DNA of 64,000 nucleotides, taken from Boesenbergia rotunda (lineage: Eukaryota > Streptophyta > Magnoliopsida > Zingiberales > Zingiberaceae). The translations under genes were made by a program, and so were the position numbers. Position 1 is the stretch's first letter; every line of letters begins with the position of its first letter. The stretch lies in the NCBI GenBank assembly GCA_024364735.1, contig JAGFNQ010000284.1:139180-203179 (forward strand), written 5' to 3'. The notes beneath the pieces are model-generated. The model was given only the letters and a program-made list of their open reading frames with translations, did no database searches and was not told the DNA's origin. Positions 1-10,271 of this stretch are shown here, piece by piece.

Positions 1-525
1 CTATTTCTATTCCTAGATTTTAAAACTATTTTGGTTTTGGACACATCCAAGCCTGACTAAACGATTGAATGAGCTCCAACCATATTAAAACTATTTCTTG
101 ATTAATGGGTCAGCCTTAAGCTTGGAGCATCGATTTGTTGTGCCACAGCCAAGGTCGATGTAAAGAGAGGTGCAGTTGGGTGCTATGTATAATGTCGCAT
201 ACTTGTTAATGAGTTAACAACCCAATGATTTATGCAAACATTCAATTAGTTGATAGCATAATGTGATAGTTACATATATGTGATATGTAATCGGTATAAA
301 TACCTACCTTCATAGCTAAGAATAACTTGATGGCCACAGCCATGGTGGTTCTTATCTATAGTTGGATATCAACCTATTTGGAGATGTTCCTACGATCTCC
401 CGAATAGATAAAAAGGGTTATTCAATTTGAAAAATAAATAGGATTTTATTAATGTATGTTGATACATTCTTTAATCATTCTTCTCACATAAACTCAATTT
501 GTATTTCTAGGTTAATCACTGGATC
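1..525 (+). other. Untranslated leader of copia element A
   Basis: No reading frame of note and no match to the LTR at 7336-9629, so this is internal leader between the (unseen) 5' LTR and gag. No primer-binding site is visible here, so it must lie further left. AT-rich, with no other recognisable feature. Confidence 0.55.
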
Positions 526-1029
526 ATGTCTTCTCTGAACTTGCGTTCCATTTTGGACACAAATAAACTGACTGGGCCAAACTTCATGGACTGGCTTCGA
601 AACCTGAGGATAGTCCTCAAGGCAGAGAAGCTTGCTTATGTCCTTGAAAATCAACTTCCTAACCCTCCTCCAGAAGGTGCAACTCCAGACCAGCTAGTGG
701 CCTATCAGAAACATGTGACCGATTCTGAACTTGCGAGTTGCATCATGCTAGCCTCTATGGTACCTGAGTTGCAAAAGCAGCATGAGCATATGGATGCTAA
801 TACCATCATCTTCCATCTTCATGAGTTGTTTGAAGAGCAGGCGAGATCCGAAAGGTTCGAAGTCTCCAGACTCCTCTTCACCACTAAGATGCAGGAAGGC
901 ACTTCTGCCTCGCAGTTTGTGCTAAAGACGTTGGGGTACATTGAGCGACTGAGCACACTCGGTTTTGCAATGGATCATGAACTAAGTATTGACTTAATTC
1001 TGAGTTGTTTGCCCAAAAGTTATTCATAA
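526..1029 (+). pseudogene. gag: Copia A gag, N-terminal part
   Basis: 167 codons from ATG at 526 to TAA at 1027-1029. The start LNLRSILDTNKLTGPNF and the later helical region match the copia-type gag (UBN2/DUF4219-like) family that forms the retrotransposon particle. The family frame continues straight past the stop (FVMNYRMNKLE from 1030), so the TAA is a nonsense mutation and not a natural end. The ATG at 526 is chosen because the conserved N-terminal motif begins within a few codons of it. Confidence 0.85.
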
Positions 1030-1032
1030 TTT

Positions 1033-2058
1033 GTGATGAACTATCGGATGAACAAACTAGAGACTACCATTCCTGAGTTACTCAAGCTGCTGAAGACTGT
1101 GGAGCCTTCTGTAAAGCCGGATCAAAAGACGGTACTGTTAGTTGGTTTCTCGAAGAAAGGTTCTAAGAGGAAGGCCAAAGAACAGAATAAAGGGAAGAAG
1201 AAAAAGGCCAAAAAGACTGAAAAGAAACCAAAAGGAACTTGCCATCATTGTGGCAAGGAGGGTCACTGGCGAAGAAACTGCAAGGTTTATCTTGAGTCCT
1301 TGAAGAATAAGGCATCCGATGCCCCATCCTCTTCAGGTATCTTCGTTATTGAATGTCACTCTATTTCCTCAAATACCTGGGTACTTGATACTGGGTGTAG
1401 CTCACATATATATAATGACATACAGGGGCTAAGGAATAGAAGAAGACTCGTCAAAGGAGAAGCGAATTTGCGAGTTGGAAATGGAGCAAAGATTGCTGTT
1501 GTTGCCATCGGAACATATTTGCTAAAGCTCCCCACTGGACGTGTCTTAGAATTGGATAATTGTTATTTCGTTCCTTCGTTAATAAAGAACGTTGTATCTA
1601 TTTCATGTTTGAATGAAAAGGGTTATCATTTAACTTTTAGTAACAATTGTTGTTACATAACTTTAAATGGCGTTCTTTATGGGAATGGAACTTTGTGCAA
1701 TGGTATCTACACGTTAGATTTATCCGGTGACGCTTTCAATATCGAAGTTAGCAACAAACATGCTCGAATGGATAATCGAATAGACTCCTACACTTGGCAT
1801 TGCCGTCTTGGCCATGTAAGTAAGAAACGCATGACCGAATTACACCGATGTGGAATTCTGGAATCATTTGAACCCGGTTCATTTGATACATGCGAATCAT
1901 GCTTAAAAGGCAAGATGACCAAATTACCCTTCTCCGGAAAAGGTAATCCAGTCGAAGAATTGCTTGGTCTAATACATACTGATGTATGTGGACCAATGTC
2001 AACTCTTGCACAAGGAGGCTATAGCTACTTCATCACCTTTATCGATGATCACTCATGA
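1033..2058 (+). pseudogene. gag-pol: Copia A gag C-terminus, protease, pre-integrase
   Basis: 341 codons in the same frame as the preceding gag piece. Visible in order: a Lys-rich stretch (about residues 41-68), a CX2CX4HX4C zinc knuckle (CHHCGKEGHWRRNC, residues 70-83) that binds RNA, the aspartic protease motif WVLDTGCSSH (DTG at 119-121), then the GAG-pre-integrase HHCC zinc region (WHCRLGHV ... CESCLKGK) and the first integrase aspartate (HTDVCGPM). The frame ends in TGA at 2056-2058 where the family has Arg (DDHSRFGYV type), compatible with a CGA-to-TGA change. No start codon is implied; it is an internal part of the polyprotein. Confidence 0.88.
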
Positions 2059-2067
2059 TTCGGGTAT

Positions 2068-3029
2068 GTGTTCTTGATGAAACACAAATCTGAAGCCTTT
2101 GAGAAATTCAAAGAGTTCAGAAATGAAGTAGAGAAACAACTTGGCAAAAGTATTAAGATACTTCGATCCGATCGGGGTGGTGAATACTTAAGTCAAGAGT
2201 TTCAAGATTATCTTAGGGACAACGGGATATTGTCCCAATGGACTCCGTCGTATACACCACAGCATAATGGTGTATCTGAGAGGCGCAACCGAACCTTGAT
2301 GGACATGATTAGGTCGATGATGAATCATGCAACTCTTCCAAAATCCTTTTGGGGCTATGCACTTAAGATAGCTGTTTACTTGCTAAACAGAGTCCCGACC
2401 AAGGTAGTCTCTACTACTCCATATGAGACATGGAATAATAAGAAACCCCACTTAACTCACCTTAAGATATGGGGTTATCCCGCTTATGTGAAGTGGACTG
2501 TATCAGACAAATTGGATGCTAAGTCTGATAAATGTCTATTTATTGGATACCCTAAGGAAATGAAGGGTTACCAATTCTATCATCCCTTGGAACAAAAGGT
2601 GTTTGTTTCAAGACATGCTGTATTTCTAGAAAAAGAATTTCTTTTACAAGAAAACAGTGGGAGTGGCATTGAACTTGATGAAGTTCAAGAAACTCCAATA
2701 GACATTACAGAGACACCTAGTCTAGACCCACAACCAATACCTCATAATGATGAGCTATCAGTTGAACCTAAAACGACACCACCTCTTCGTAGGTCTGATA
2801 GGACACGCAATATTCCAGAGAGATACGGATTTCTCATAAGCGAATCGAATGACGTGTTACTCATAAGCGATGACGAACCTATCAGTTATGAAGGTGTTCT
2901 GAAATGTTCAGAAAGGGACAAATGGCTTGAAGCCATGAAGTCGGAAATGGATTCCATGTACGAAAATCAAGTATGGGACTTGGTTAACCCACCTAAAGGG
3001 ATTAAGCCCATAGGATGCAAGTGGGTTTT
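2068..3029 (+). pseudogene. pol: Copia A integrase core and start of RT
   Basis: Continues the polyprotein frame after the TGA at 2056. The integrase catalytic Asp (RSDRGGEYLSQEF) and Glu (GVSERRNRTLMDM) are present, followed by the integrase C-terminal region and the linker into reverse transcriptase (KWLEAMKSEM, then PIGCKWVF). At 3030 the frame runs into the solo LTR; the native next residues (KKKTDMEGN) resume at 5939 on the other side. The ORF that continues to 3123 is therefore chimeric with LTR sequence. Confidence 0.88.
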
Positions 3030-5348
3030 TGTAACGCCCGCCCTTATATCTACCCTCAAGGCGGGGTTACGTACATTCAATCATATAGTAATATTTTTTT
3101 TCTATTTCTATCTCCTAGCATGACATTAAAACAACAATGCAAGGGCTTAAGAGAACTAGGTACTAAGCATGCTTGCAAAAATTATTAAGTGACATTATAT
3201 AACATGATAGGTTCACATATTATTTCACACCATAATATAATCCAATAAATCAAGTATATGAAAATTCCAAGTGTAACTATTATCATGCAATATCAATCCT
3301 AATCACTATCATTCATTGTCAAGGAGCATAACATAAGCATAAATATGTAGATATAGAAATCTTTCTTCCCGAGCCACCACCCCACACATCTTCAGCCTCC
3401 TGCCTCTTCCTTCCATTTAAGTGTTATCTGCAGCATAAGACAACACATAAACTAGTAAGCACAATGCTTAGTAAGGATCCTGTCCTACTCGCAAAATCCG
3501 TGCGAAAGAATATAACATGTACACATAATCAATCATAAGTATAAGTTCATCAAAGCATATCAACCATCTAAGTTTCTAAGCATGCAGTATCAAGTACCAT
3601 AAGCATACTCTTCACATATAACAAATGCTTTCAATGAATGTTTTCAAAACAATTCCATAATGGTATTACTTAAAAATACATCCATATCATATTGGGCCCT
3701 GTTGTGTACCAACTATCGCGCGGAAACTATTGCGCGTTCCCTAATGAATTGGGGTAGCGAGCCACCAAGTCATTAGAGCAGGACCCTTCCGTCCTACCGG
3801 AGCCACGTTAACATGCACCCCGGATTTATTTAACGACCCCCTTACGAGTCGGGTACACAACTTAAAAGTAAAATACTTATCATGCTTTTACATATATGCT
3901 AAGGAATACTCCATATTCACTCTTATGGGACACACCACTCTTCAAGGGTGCTCATGATCCCGTAGGGACACACCACACAACATAAGGGGTGCTCTTGATC
4001 CCATACTTATTTGAGTATCCCTTCAAGCATTTTAACATATCACATGCAATTTCATAAAGGTACCCCCCAGGGGCTATAAGGCATGCTCATAAATACATCA
4101 TATTTCATACTTGTTCATACATGCATCATATTTCATACATGTTCATACGTACATAATATTTCATACATGTTCATACATATATCATATTCCATACATGCTC
4201 ATACATATTATTTTGCTAAACATAATCATGTCCCGTAGGGTAGTTTAGCCTTCACATATTATTCATGCAACTTATTAAACATAAAGCATATCATGAGATA
4301 ATTATACAACCCTAAACCTTAGTCCTTCTAGGGTTGGCCGAAACTTAAGTATAGGGACAATTAGGGTTTGAACTAAATATTCACTCATACATTCATTCAA
4401 ACACCTCATACATAAACATATCATAGCATGCTAACAATTAAGGTTTACATATCAACCCTTCCATTTAACACCACATACATATACATATGATCATCCCCAA
4501 CCATAAACATATATCATAGGGTAGTTTGACCTTTACAAACCCTAGTCCTAGTGGGTTGGCCGAAACATCAAGAGTAGGGAAATATTAGGACTTTTGCATT
4601 AATCATTCACACAACAATGATACAAACATCTTGTATACAATATCACACCATACACTAAGCATGAATATTTTCTAGGATAATTCAACTCTCCTTGACCCTA
4701 ATTCATTGCCTTGGCCGAAACTTGTAGGGTAGGGTAGGCTAGGTTTTTGACATCCAATCTTTACACAAATACTTTATCTACAATACTAATCATGGGAACA
4801 CAATAGGATAGCAACCAACCCAAAAGCCCTTGCTTATTCCCTCTTGGCCGAAACATGTAGGGTACCAAACCCTAATTTTTGTCCTCTCAAAAATTTGGAA
4901 AACAACATACATCCATACCCTAAGTTCCTAGGGATATCCTCATGCATCAAGAATCAACCAAAACCTATTTCATGGTGGTGGCCGAAAGTCTTATAAGGGA
5001 GAACTCCCATTTTTCCAAAACAAGAACACAAGGAAATCATGCATAAACCATTATACTGCAGGCGAGAGGATACTTACATCCTAGCGCTGGAATTTAATCT
5101 TCTTTAAATCGTAGGGTACCCTACACTTGAAGGGTATGTGAAAGCCTTTTTCTTCAAATTTTCCTCTAAGACTCCGTGGTCTTGGTAGAAGGCAAAGACA
5201 CTTGGCTTCCCTCCTTGCAATTGTCGTAGGGTTAGAACCCTTGGATGAGGTTTTCGAAAATGGAAGAAGAGAAGGGGAAGAAGGAGGTTTCGGTGGGAAG
5301 AAGTGAGAAAGAAGAAGAGAAGAAAAAGGAAGTTATTCCAACTTCCCT

Positions 5349-5356
5349 TATTTATA
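5349..5356 (-). promoter_or_regulatory. Possible TATA box of the solo LTR
   Basis: The minus strand reads TATAAATA. It lies near the end of the LTR that would hold U3/R in the minus orientation, in the same relative place as TATAAAT in the three Tekay-like LTRs (23889-23895, 32045-32051, 40202-40208). Inferred from position and sequence only. Confidence 0.5.
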
Positions 5357-5435
5357 CTTCTCTCATGAAAAGACATGTCTCTTCACTCCTACTCACTTAA
5401 CAAGCATGTTCCTTATTCCTTCTACATAAAATATT

Positions 5436-5505
5436 GCTTGGTTCATTGGTTAAGACATGGAGAGTGCAACTAGGAGGTTCAAGGTTCAATCCCTGCTTCC
5501 TCGAC
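5436..5505 (+). other. tRNA-like segment with B-box-like motif in LTR
   Basis: Contains TTGGTTCATTGGTTAAGACATGG followed about 30 bp later by GGTTCAATCCC (5483-5493), which fits the Pol III B-box consensus GGTTCRANNCC. It is not a foldable tRNA gene as far as I can see. Degenerate counterparts occur at the same place in the related LTRs (about 24000-24072, 32158-32228, 40317-40385). Confidence 0.4.
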
Positions 5506-5574
5506 CCTTCTATATTTCCTTTTTATCACATTTTGCACTAATCCAAGCCCATTAAGCCAAGCCCATCATGAAAT

Positions 5575-5905
5575 TTCATAATATTAATTATATTCCATGA
5601 ATTCATATATTTCATAATATTTCATGATAATATTTCATGAATTCCATAATATTTCATATTTATGAATACATAATATTTCATAATATTTCATGATACTATT
5701 TCATGAATTCCATAATATTTCATATTTATGAATTCCTAATATTTCATAATATTTCATGATACTATTTCATGAATTCCATAATATTTCATATTTATGAATT
5801 CATAATATTTCATAATATTTCATGATACTATTTCATGAATTCCATAATTATGAATTCATAATATTTCATAATACTTCATGATACTATTTCATGAATTCAC
5901 CATAT
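5575..5905. repeat. AT-rich tandem repeat, unit about 66 bp
   Basis: Four to five copies of a unit built from TTTCATAATATTTCATG and TATTTATGAATTC words. The marker TGATACTATTTCATG recurs at 5691, 5757, 5823 and 5879, giving spacings of 66, 66 and 56 bp. It lies close to the right end of the solo LTR. Confidence 0.8.
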
Positions 5906-5938
5906 TTCATATGGGAAATTTCGGGGCGTTACAGTTTT

Positions 5939-7320
5939 CAAGAAGAAAACCGACATGGAAGGTAATGTAGTTATCTTTATGGCTAGATTAGTGGCAAAAG
6001 GATATCGTCAAAAACAAGGAATTGATTATGACGAAACCTATTCGCCAGTAGTTATGCTCAAATCCATTCGGATGCTCCTAGCCATAGCAGCTCATTATGA
6101 TTATGAGATATGACAAATGGATGTGAAAACAGCTTTCCTTAATGGAAACCTGCTTGAGGATGTATACATGATACAACCTGAAGGTTTCACATCGGTTGAT
6201 AAAACCAAAGTATGCAAGCTTCGACGATCCATATATGGACTGAAGCAAGCATCTAGGAGCTGGAACATCCGTTTTGATGAGACAATCAAAGAGTTTGATT
6301 TCTCACAAAATCCTGACGAACCTTGTGTGTACAAGAAGGTTAGTGGGAGTGCAGTCGTATTCCAAGTATTATATGTCGATGACATATTACTTATAGGAAA
6401 CGATATATCAGTCTTACAGACAGTTAAAATTTGGTTATCCAAAACTTTCTCCATGAAAGACCTGGGAGAAGCAACCTATATCCTTGGGATTAGAATCTAT
6501 AGAGATAGATCAAAACGGTTGCTTGGTCTTTCACAGTCTACGTATATAGACCGAGTGCTAAAAAGGTTTAGCATGTCGGAATCCAAGAAAGGTTACCTTC
6601 CCATCAGGCATGGGATCAACCTTTCAAAGTCTATGTGTCCGCGCACAGAAGACGAGAGGATTTGCATGAATAAGATTCCCTATGCATCCACGATAGGATC
6701 TATCATGTATGCTATGTTATGTACAAGGCCCGATGTATCGTATGCTTTGAGCGTCACAAGCAGATACCAGTCGGATCCAGGAATGGATCATTGGGCGGCT
6801 GTCAAGACAATCCTTAAGTACTTAAGAAGAACTAAGGATGTGTTCCTAATATATGGAGAAGTAGATATGGAAATACGTGGGTATACAGATGCCAGTTTCC
6901 AGACAGAAAAGGATGACTCCAAATCGCAGTCTGGATACGTATTTACTTTGAATGGAGGCGCAATAAGTTGGAAGAGTTCCAAACAAGACACCGTAGCGGA
7001 TTCTACCACGGAAGCAGTTTGGATCAAGAAGTTCGTCTCAGAACTTGATGTGGTTCCAACCATTGATGAAGCAATACCAGTTTATTGCGACAACAATGGA
7101 GCTAATGCACAAGCAAAGGAACCAAGGTCTCATCAGCGATCCAAACACGTGCTTCGCCGCTATCATCTGATCAGAGAGATTATAAGTAGGAATGACATAC
7201 AAATTGAGAAAATTCCACTGAAAGAAATTTAGCGGATCCTTTAACTAAGGCCTTGCCTTAGAACAAGTTTGAGGGTCATTTTAGAGCCTGTGGTATTGGA
7301 TACCGTAGCGATTGGCATTA
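5939..7320 (+). pseudogene. pol: Copia A reverse transcriptase and RNase H
   Basis: Resumes the polyprotein after the solo LTR (FKKKTDMEG). RT motifs follow: LVAKGYRQKQGIDYDETYSP, QMDVKTAFLNG, IYGLKQASRSW and the catalytic YVDD (VLYVDDILLIG). RNase H begins at GYTDASFQ. Damage: TGA at 6111-6113 in place of Trp (EI*QMD); a 36-bp in-frame deletion at about 7012 relative to element B, which removes the EYIAAS segment after TTEA of RNase H; and loss of one C near 7215 (ATTCCACTG against ATTCCCACTG in B) that frameshifts the last about 35 codons. The ATG at 6117 is internal and not a start. Confidence 0.9.
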
Positions 7321-7335
7321 GGCCAAGTGGGAGTT
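7321..7335 (+). other. Polypurine tract of copia A
   Basis: GGCCAAGTGGGAGTT lies directly before the 3' LTR start TGTTAG at 7336. AAGTGGGAG followed by TGTT is the usual plus-strand primer site of plant copia elements. The same sequence precedes LTR B (10257-10271). Confidence 0.8.
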
Positions 7336-8968
7336 TGTTAGTGATATGAGAGAAGTGTCCTAAGGCAATCGCCTTATGATTGTAAATATTCATTTTAATA
7401 AATGATAATTCACTATTTGAGTATACATGTTTGTGTATTTGATTGGGATCTTAAACTCATCTACTGAATGTCCGCAATACAATTCACAGCATAAGAGAAT
7501 TTGTGATGGGATCACAACTAGTGATTATCTCTAAATGTGCAATTGTGAAGTATTGAAAATATCCCTAGTCGATGAATTGATAAAAACGGACATTATCAAT
7601 TCTGTTGAGACTAGCATGGGTTATTCTCTAATCAGCTGATTCTAACTGGCTGGTGACATTGGGATGTCCGGAGATAAACATGGATGCTAGTTAAGGGAAC
7701 TAGTTCATTGGAGTGACTAGCTGTAAAACTTCATATGGTAATCTATATAGATATGTCAATGAAGTTCTTACTGCAGCTTAAGTGCGATGTTCCTTTGACT
7801 TGCGGTGTTCAAGTCATCTTGGTCATGGAGACTTATACTTTAACATCTTAAGCAAGCATCTCCTAGGAGGTGTGGACCCAGGATGATTGGGTATAAGCCG
7901 AAGTGCCCGAAGATGTTTGAGCAGCCTACAAAGGATTCACCACTCCTTGCGAGGAGATGTATACCCAGGCCTATCGTCGGATTGTTACTCAAAGTCTCTG
8001 GCCAGAGCATATCATGTTTAGAGTGCGAGTCTCTTAAATACGTGAGAGTAATTAGAATTCCAAAGGACGAGAAAGGCACTACTTGGGCTAGGTGTGACGT
8101 AGTCAGCCTAGTGGGGACTGACACAAATAGACCGTGTCCTGAACCAAGTGGGTATATGATGGTGAAGGGAATGGGGGCACGATTCATTAGAGCTGCTGAA
8201 GGGTTTCAGAATTACTTCTGAGGTCAAACCGTTGATCTTTCGATTAATTGGGGTCATGATGTACTACTAGGTGCCACTCATGATCGTTCTATAATTAGTT
8301 GATTATAGACGGCCAACATAAATCGAAAGCCTATTTAGTCACACGCACTACGAGTAATCCGAGGGATTTAAAACGAGTTGAAAATTGGATTTTCCGATCA
8401 AGAGAAATAAGTCGAATCTGAGTTAATCAGAGGCGCAACAGAAACTTAAAATGGCTATGTCTTTTGAAGGCTTATCGGGCGAATTAAATGAGTTTAATTC
8501 GCGATCGGTTCGGTTTGGTTTGGCTGGCCAAAGAGGGTGCTAAATCCCTTTGGTTTGGCCGGCCACAACAAGGGGAAGAAATCAATTTATTTGGTTTAAT
8601 TAATAAAATAAATCTAGCGCGATTTGTTTTATAAATTATGGATAAATAAATTTGTGTAGAGAAATTTATATAAATAAATTTATTGAAATTTATTCTTTTA
8701 TGGAAATTAAAATGATCCATGGAATGGTTTATTTTAATTTTATAAAATCAATTATGAATTGATTTTTTCATAAAAAGAAAGTTTATAAATTTCTTGTAAA
8801 ATTTATTCCATAATTAAAGGAGAGATGAATTTGTTTTATTATAAAGTTAGTTATAATAAAACTTGGTTTAAACGGAATAATTCATAAGAGAATTTATAAG
8901 ATAAATTTCTTATGAAAACTAATTCCGTTAATTCCGTTAAAAGAGAGACTTGGCAAGGGAGAGGCTAC

Positions 8969-8976
8969 TATATAAA
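8969..8976 (+). promoter_or_regulatory. TATA box of LTR A
   Basis: TATATAAA followed by GG, in the context CTACTATATAAAGGAACC. LTR B has the matching CCCTATATAAAGGACCC (TATA at 11905-11912). This is the likely core promoter of the copia family and would mark the U3/R boundary a few tens of bases downstream. Confidence 0.65.
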
Positions 8977-9070
8977 GGAACCAAAGGCAAGCCTTGAATT
9001 CCAATCAATTGAGTTATCAAGAGATTAGTAGCTCCCTCTCTCTCTCTCTCATATTCTCTTCTCCCTTCCC

Positions 9071-9166
9071 CTTAGGGCCGGCGCCCACATCCCCTCCTCC
9101 TAGGGCCGGCGCCCAAGCTCCTCCACCTAGGGCTGGCGCCTCTTCCTCCTAGGGCCGGCGCAAGAA
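9071..9166. repeat. CCTAGGGCCGGCGCC minisatellite in LTR A
   Basis: Four imperfect copies of a CTAGGGCCGGCGCC word separated by pyrimidine-rich spacers of 15-20 bp, downstream of the TATA box and so probably in the transcribed leader. GGCGCC occurs exactly at 9080-9085, 9108-9113 and 9135-9140; the fourth copy is partial. LTR B has no such array. Confidence 0.75.
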
Positions 9167-9629
9167 ACCATCACCAAGAAGGAGCCGAAGAAGAAGAAGA
9201 AGAAGCGGATAGCATCTCCTTCCTTCCCGGAATTTAGATTCCGATTCTTGGTGGTTAGTTTCCTATCTTCTCTCTTGATCTTCTAGTTGTGCCTTTAGAG
9301 AATCTAGTAGTTCTCGTCGGCACAAAACTCGTGGCTTTGCGAAGTCATCCTGAAGAGAACTCGGCGTGGACGCGAATAGAGGCGGAGCTTCCAAGGGACG
9401 CTACGGTTGGATCTTGTTCCTTACTTCAAGTTACGCGAGGTACAAAGTAAATTAGTTTACTTTTCGTAAAATTTTAATTTATGATCATGTCCACACATCA
9501 TAAGGTCGCATGCTAGATACGTGGTTAAAAGTAATTTGAGAAATTATTTAATGCTAATTCTTCCGCTGCACGTAAATATTTTAAAATTTACGAACCCGTA
9601 TCCTTGTCAACATGCACCCGGTCCCAACA

Positions 9630-10257
9630 CGATGTATCATATGCTCTGAGCGTCATAAGCAGATACCAGTCTGATCCAGGAATGGATCATTGGGTGGCTG
9701 TCAAGACAATCCTCAAGTACTTAAGAAGAACTAAGGATGTGTTCCTAATATATGGAGAAGGTGATATGATAATACGTGGATATACAGATGCCAGTTTCCA
9801 GACAGATAAGGATGACTCCAAATCTCAGTCCGGATACGTATTTATTTTGAATGGAGGCGCAGTAAACTGGAAAAGTTCCAAGCAAGACACCGTAGCGGAT
9901 TCTACCATGGAAGCGGAATATATTGCAGCTTCGGAAGCAGCAAAGGAAGCAGTCTGGATCAAGAAGTTTGTCTCAGAACTTGGTGTTGTTCCAACCATTG
10001 ATGAAGCAATACCGGTTTACTGCGACAACAATAGAGCTATTGCACAAGCAAAGGAACCAAGGTCTCATCAGCGATCCAAACATGTGTTTCGCCGCTATCA
10101 TCTGATCAGAGAGATCATAAGTAGGAATGATAAACAAATTGAGAAAATTCCCACTGAAAGGAATTTAGCGGATCCTTTAACTAAGGTCTTGCCTCAAAGT
10201 AAGTTTGAGGGTCATGTTAGAGCCTGTGGTATTGGGTACCGTAGCGATTGGCATTAG
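9630..10257 (+). pseudogene. pol: Copia B RT tail and RNase H (partial)
   Basis: About 208 codons, open to the natural stop (TAG at 10255-10257). RNase H is complete here: GYTDASFQ, the TMEAEYIAASEAAKEAVW segment lost from A, YCDNNRAIAQAKEP, and the end HVFRRYHLIRE ... LADPLTK. It lacks everything upstream of the RT C-terminal region because element A has split it. The apparent ATG at 9604 belongs to LTR A and is not a real start. Serves as the reference for the lesions in A. Confidence 0.9.
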
Positions 10258-10271
10258 GCCAAGTGGGAGTT

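Larger units (their letters stand above)
3030..5933 (-). mobile_element. Solo Ty3/gypsy-type LTR, 2904 bp
   Basis: Begins TGTAACGCCC and ends GGGCGTTACA, a perfect 10-bp terminal inverted repeat, and is flanked by the 5-bp direct repeat GTTTT (3025-3029 and 5934-5938). There is no internal region, so this is a solo LTR left by LTR-LTR recombination. It shares the terminal TGTAACGCCCGC and the same internal order of motifs (TTGGCCGAAAC blocks, purine-rich segment, tRNA-like segment) with the Tekay-like LTRs at 20141, 29261 and 37418 but is clearly diverged from them. By that comparison its transcription strand is minus. It sits between codons for KWVF and KKKTD of the copia RT. Confidence 0.93.
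1..9629 (+). mobile_element. Ty1/copia element A, 5' end outside window
   Basis: Plus-strand Ty1/copia retrotransposon with the domain order gag, zinc knuckle, protease, integrase, reverse transcriptase, RNase H, then a polypurine tract and a 3' LTR (7336-9629). Integrase before reverse transcriptase is what marks it as copia. The 5' LTR and primer site are not in the window. The reading frame is broken by in-frame stops at 1027-1029 (TAA), 2056-2058 (TGA) and 6111-6113 (TGA), by a frameshift near 7215, and by a solo gypsy-type LTR at 3030-5933, so it is dead. It appears to sit inside a second element of the same family (B). I do not assign a copia lineage. Confidence 0.9.
7336..9629 (+). repeat. 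3' LTR of copia element A
   Basis: 2294 bp, starting TGTTAGTGATATGAG right after the polypurine tract and ending GGTCCCAACA. The same ends bound LTR B (10272-12457). The first about 1 kb aligns closely with B. The second half differs strongly: A has its own CGGCGCC minisatellite (9071-9166). The next base after the LTR opens a copia RT fragment (9630), which identifies the end precisely. The ORFs inside (7883-8221, 7840-8187) show no protein family and are treated as chance. Confidence 0.9.

Noticed and set aside
4500..5376. 90-codon minus-strand ORF (5104-5376) as a gene
   Set aside because: It lies inside the solo LTR over a purine-rich segment common to this LTR lineage and shows no protein family.
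5436..5505. A functional tRNA gene
   Set aside because: There is a B-box-like motif, but I see no acceptor stem or anticodon arm, and related LTRs carry degenerate versions.
7840..8221. Overlapping ORFs on both strands (112 and 115 codons) in LTR A
   Set aside because: LTR B has the same sequence with the frames broken, and neither has a recognisable domain.
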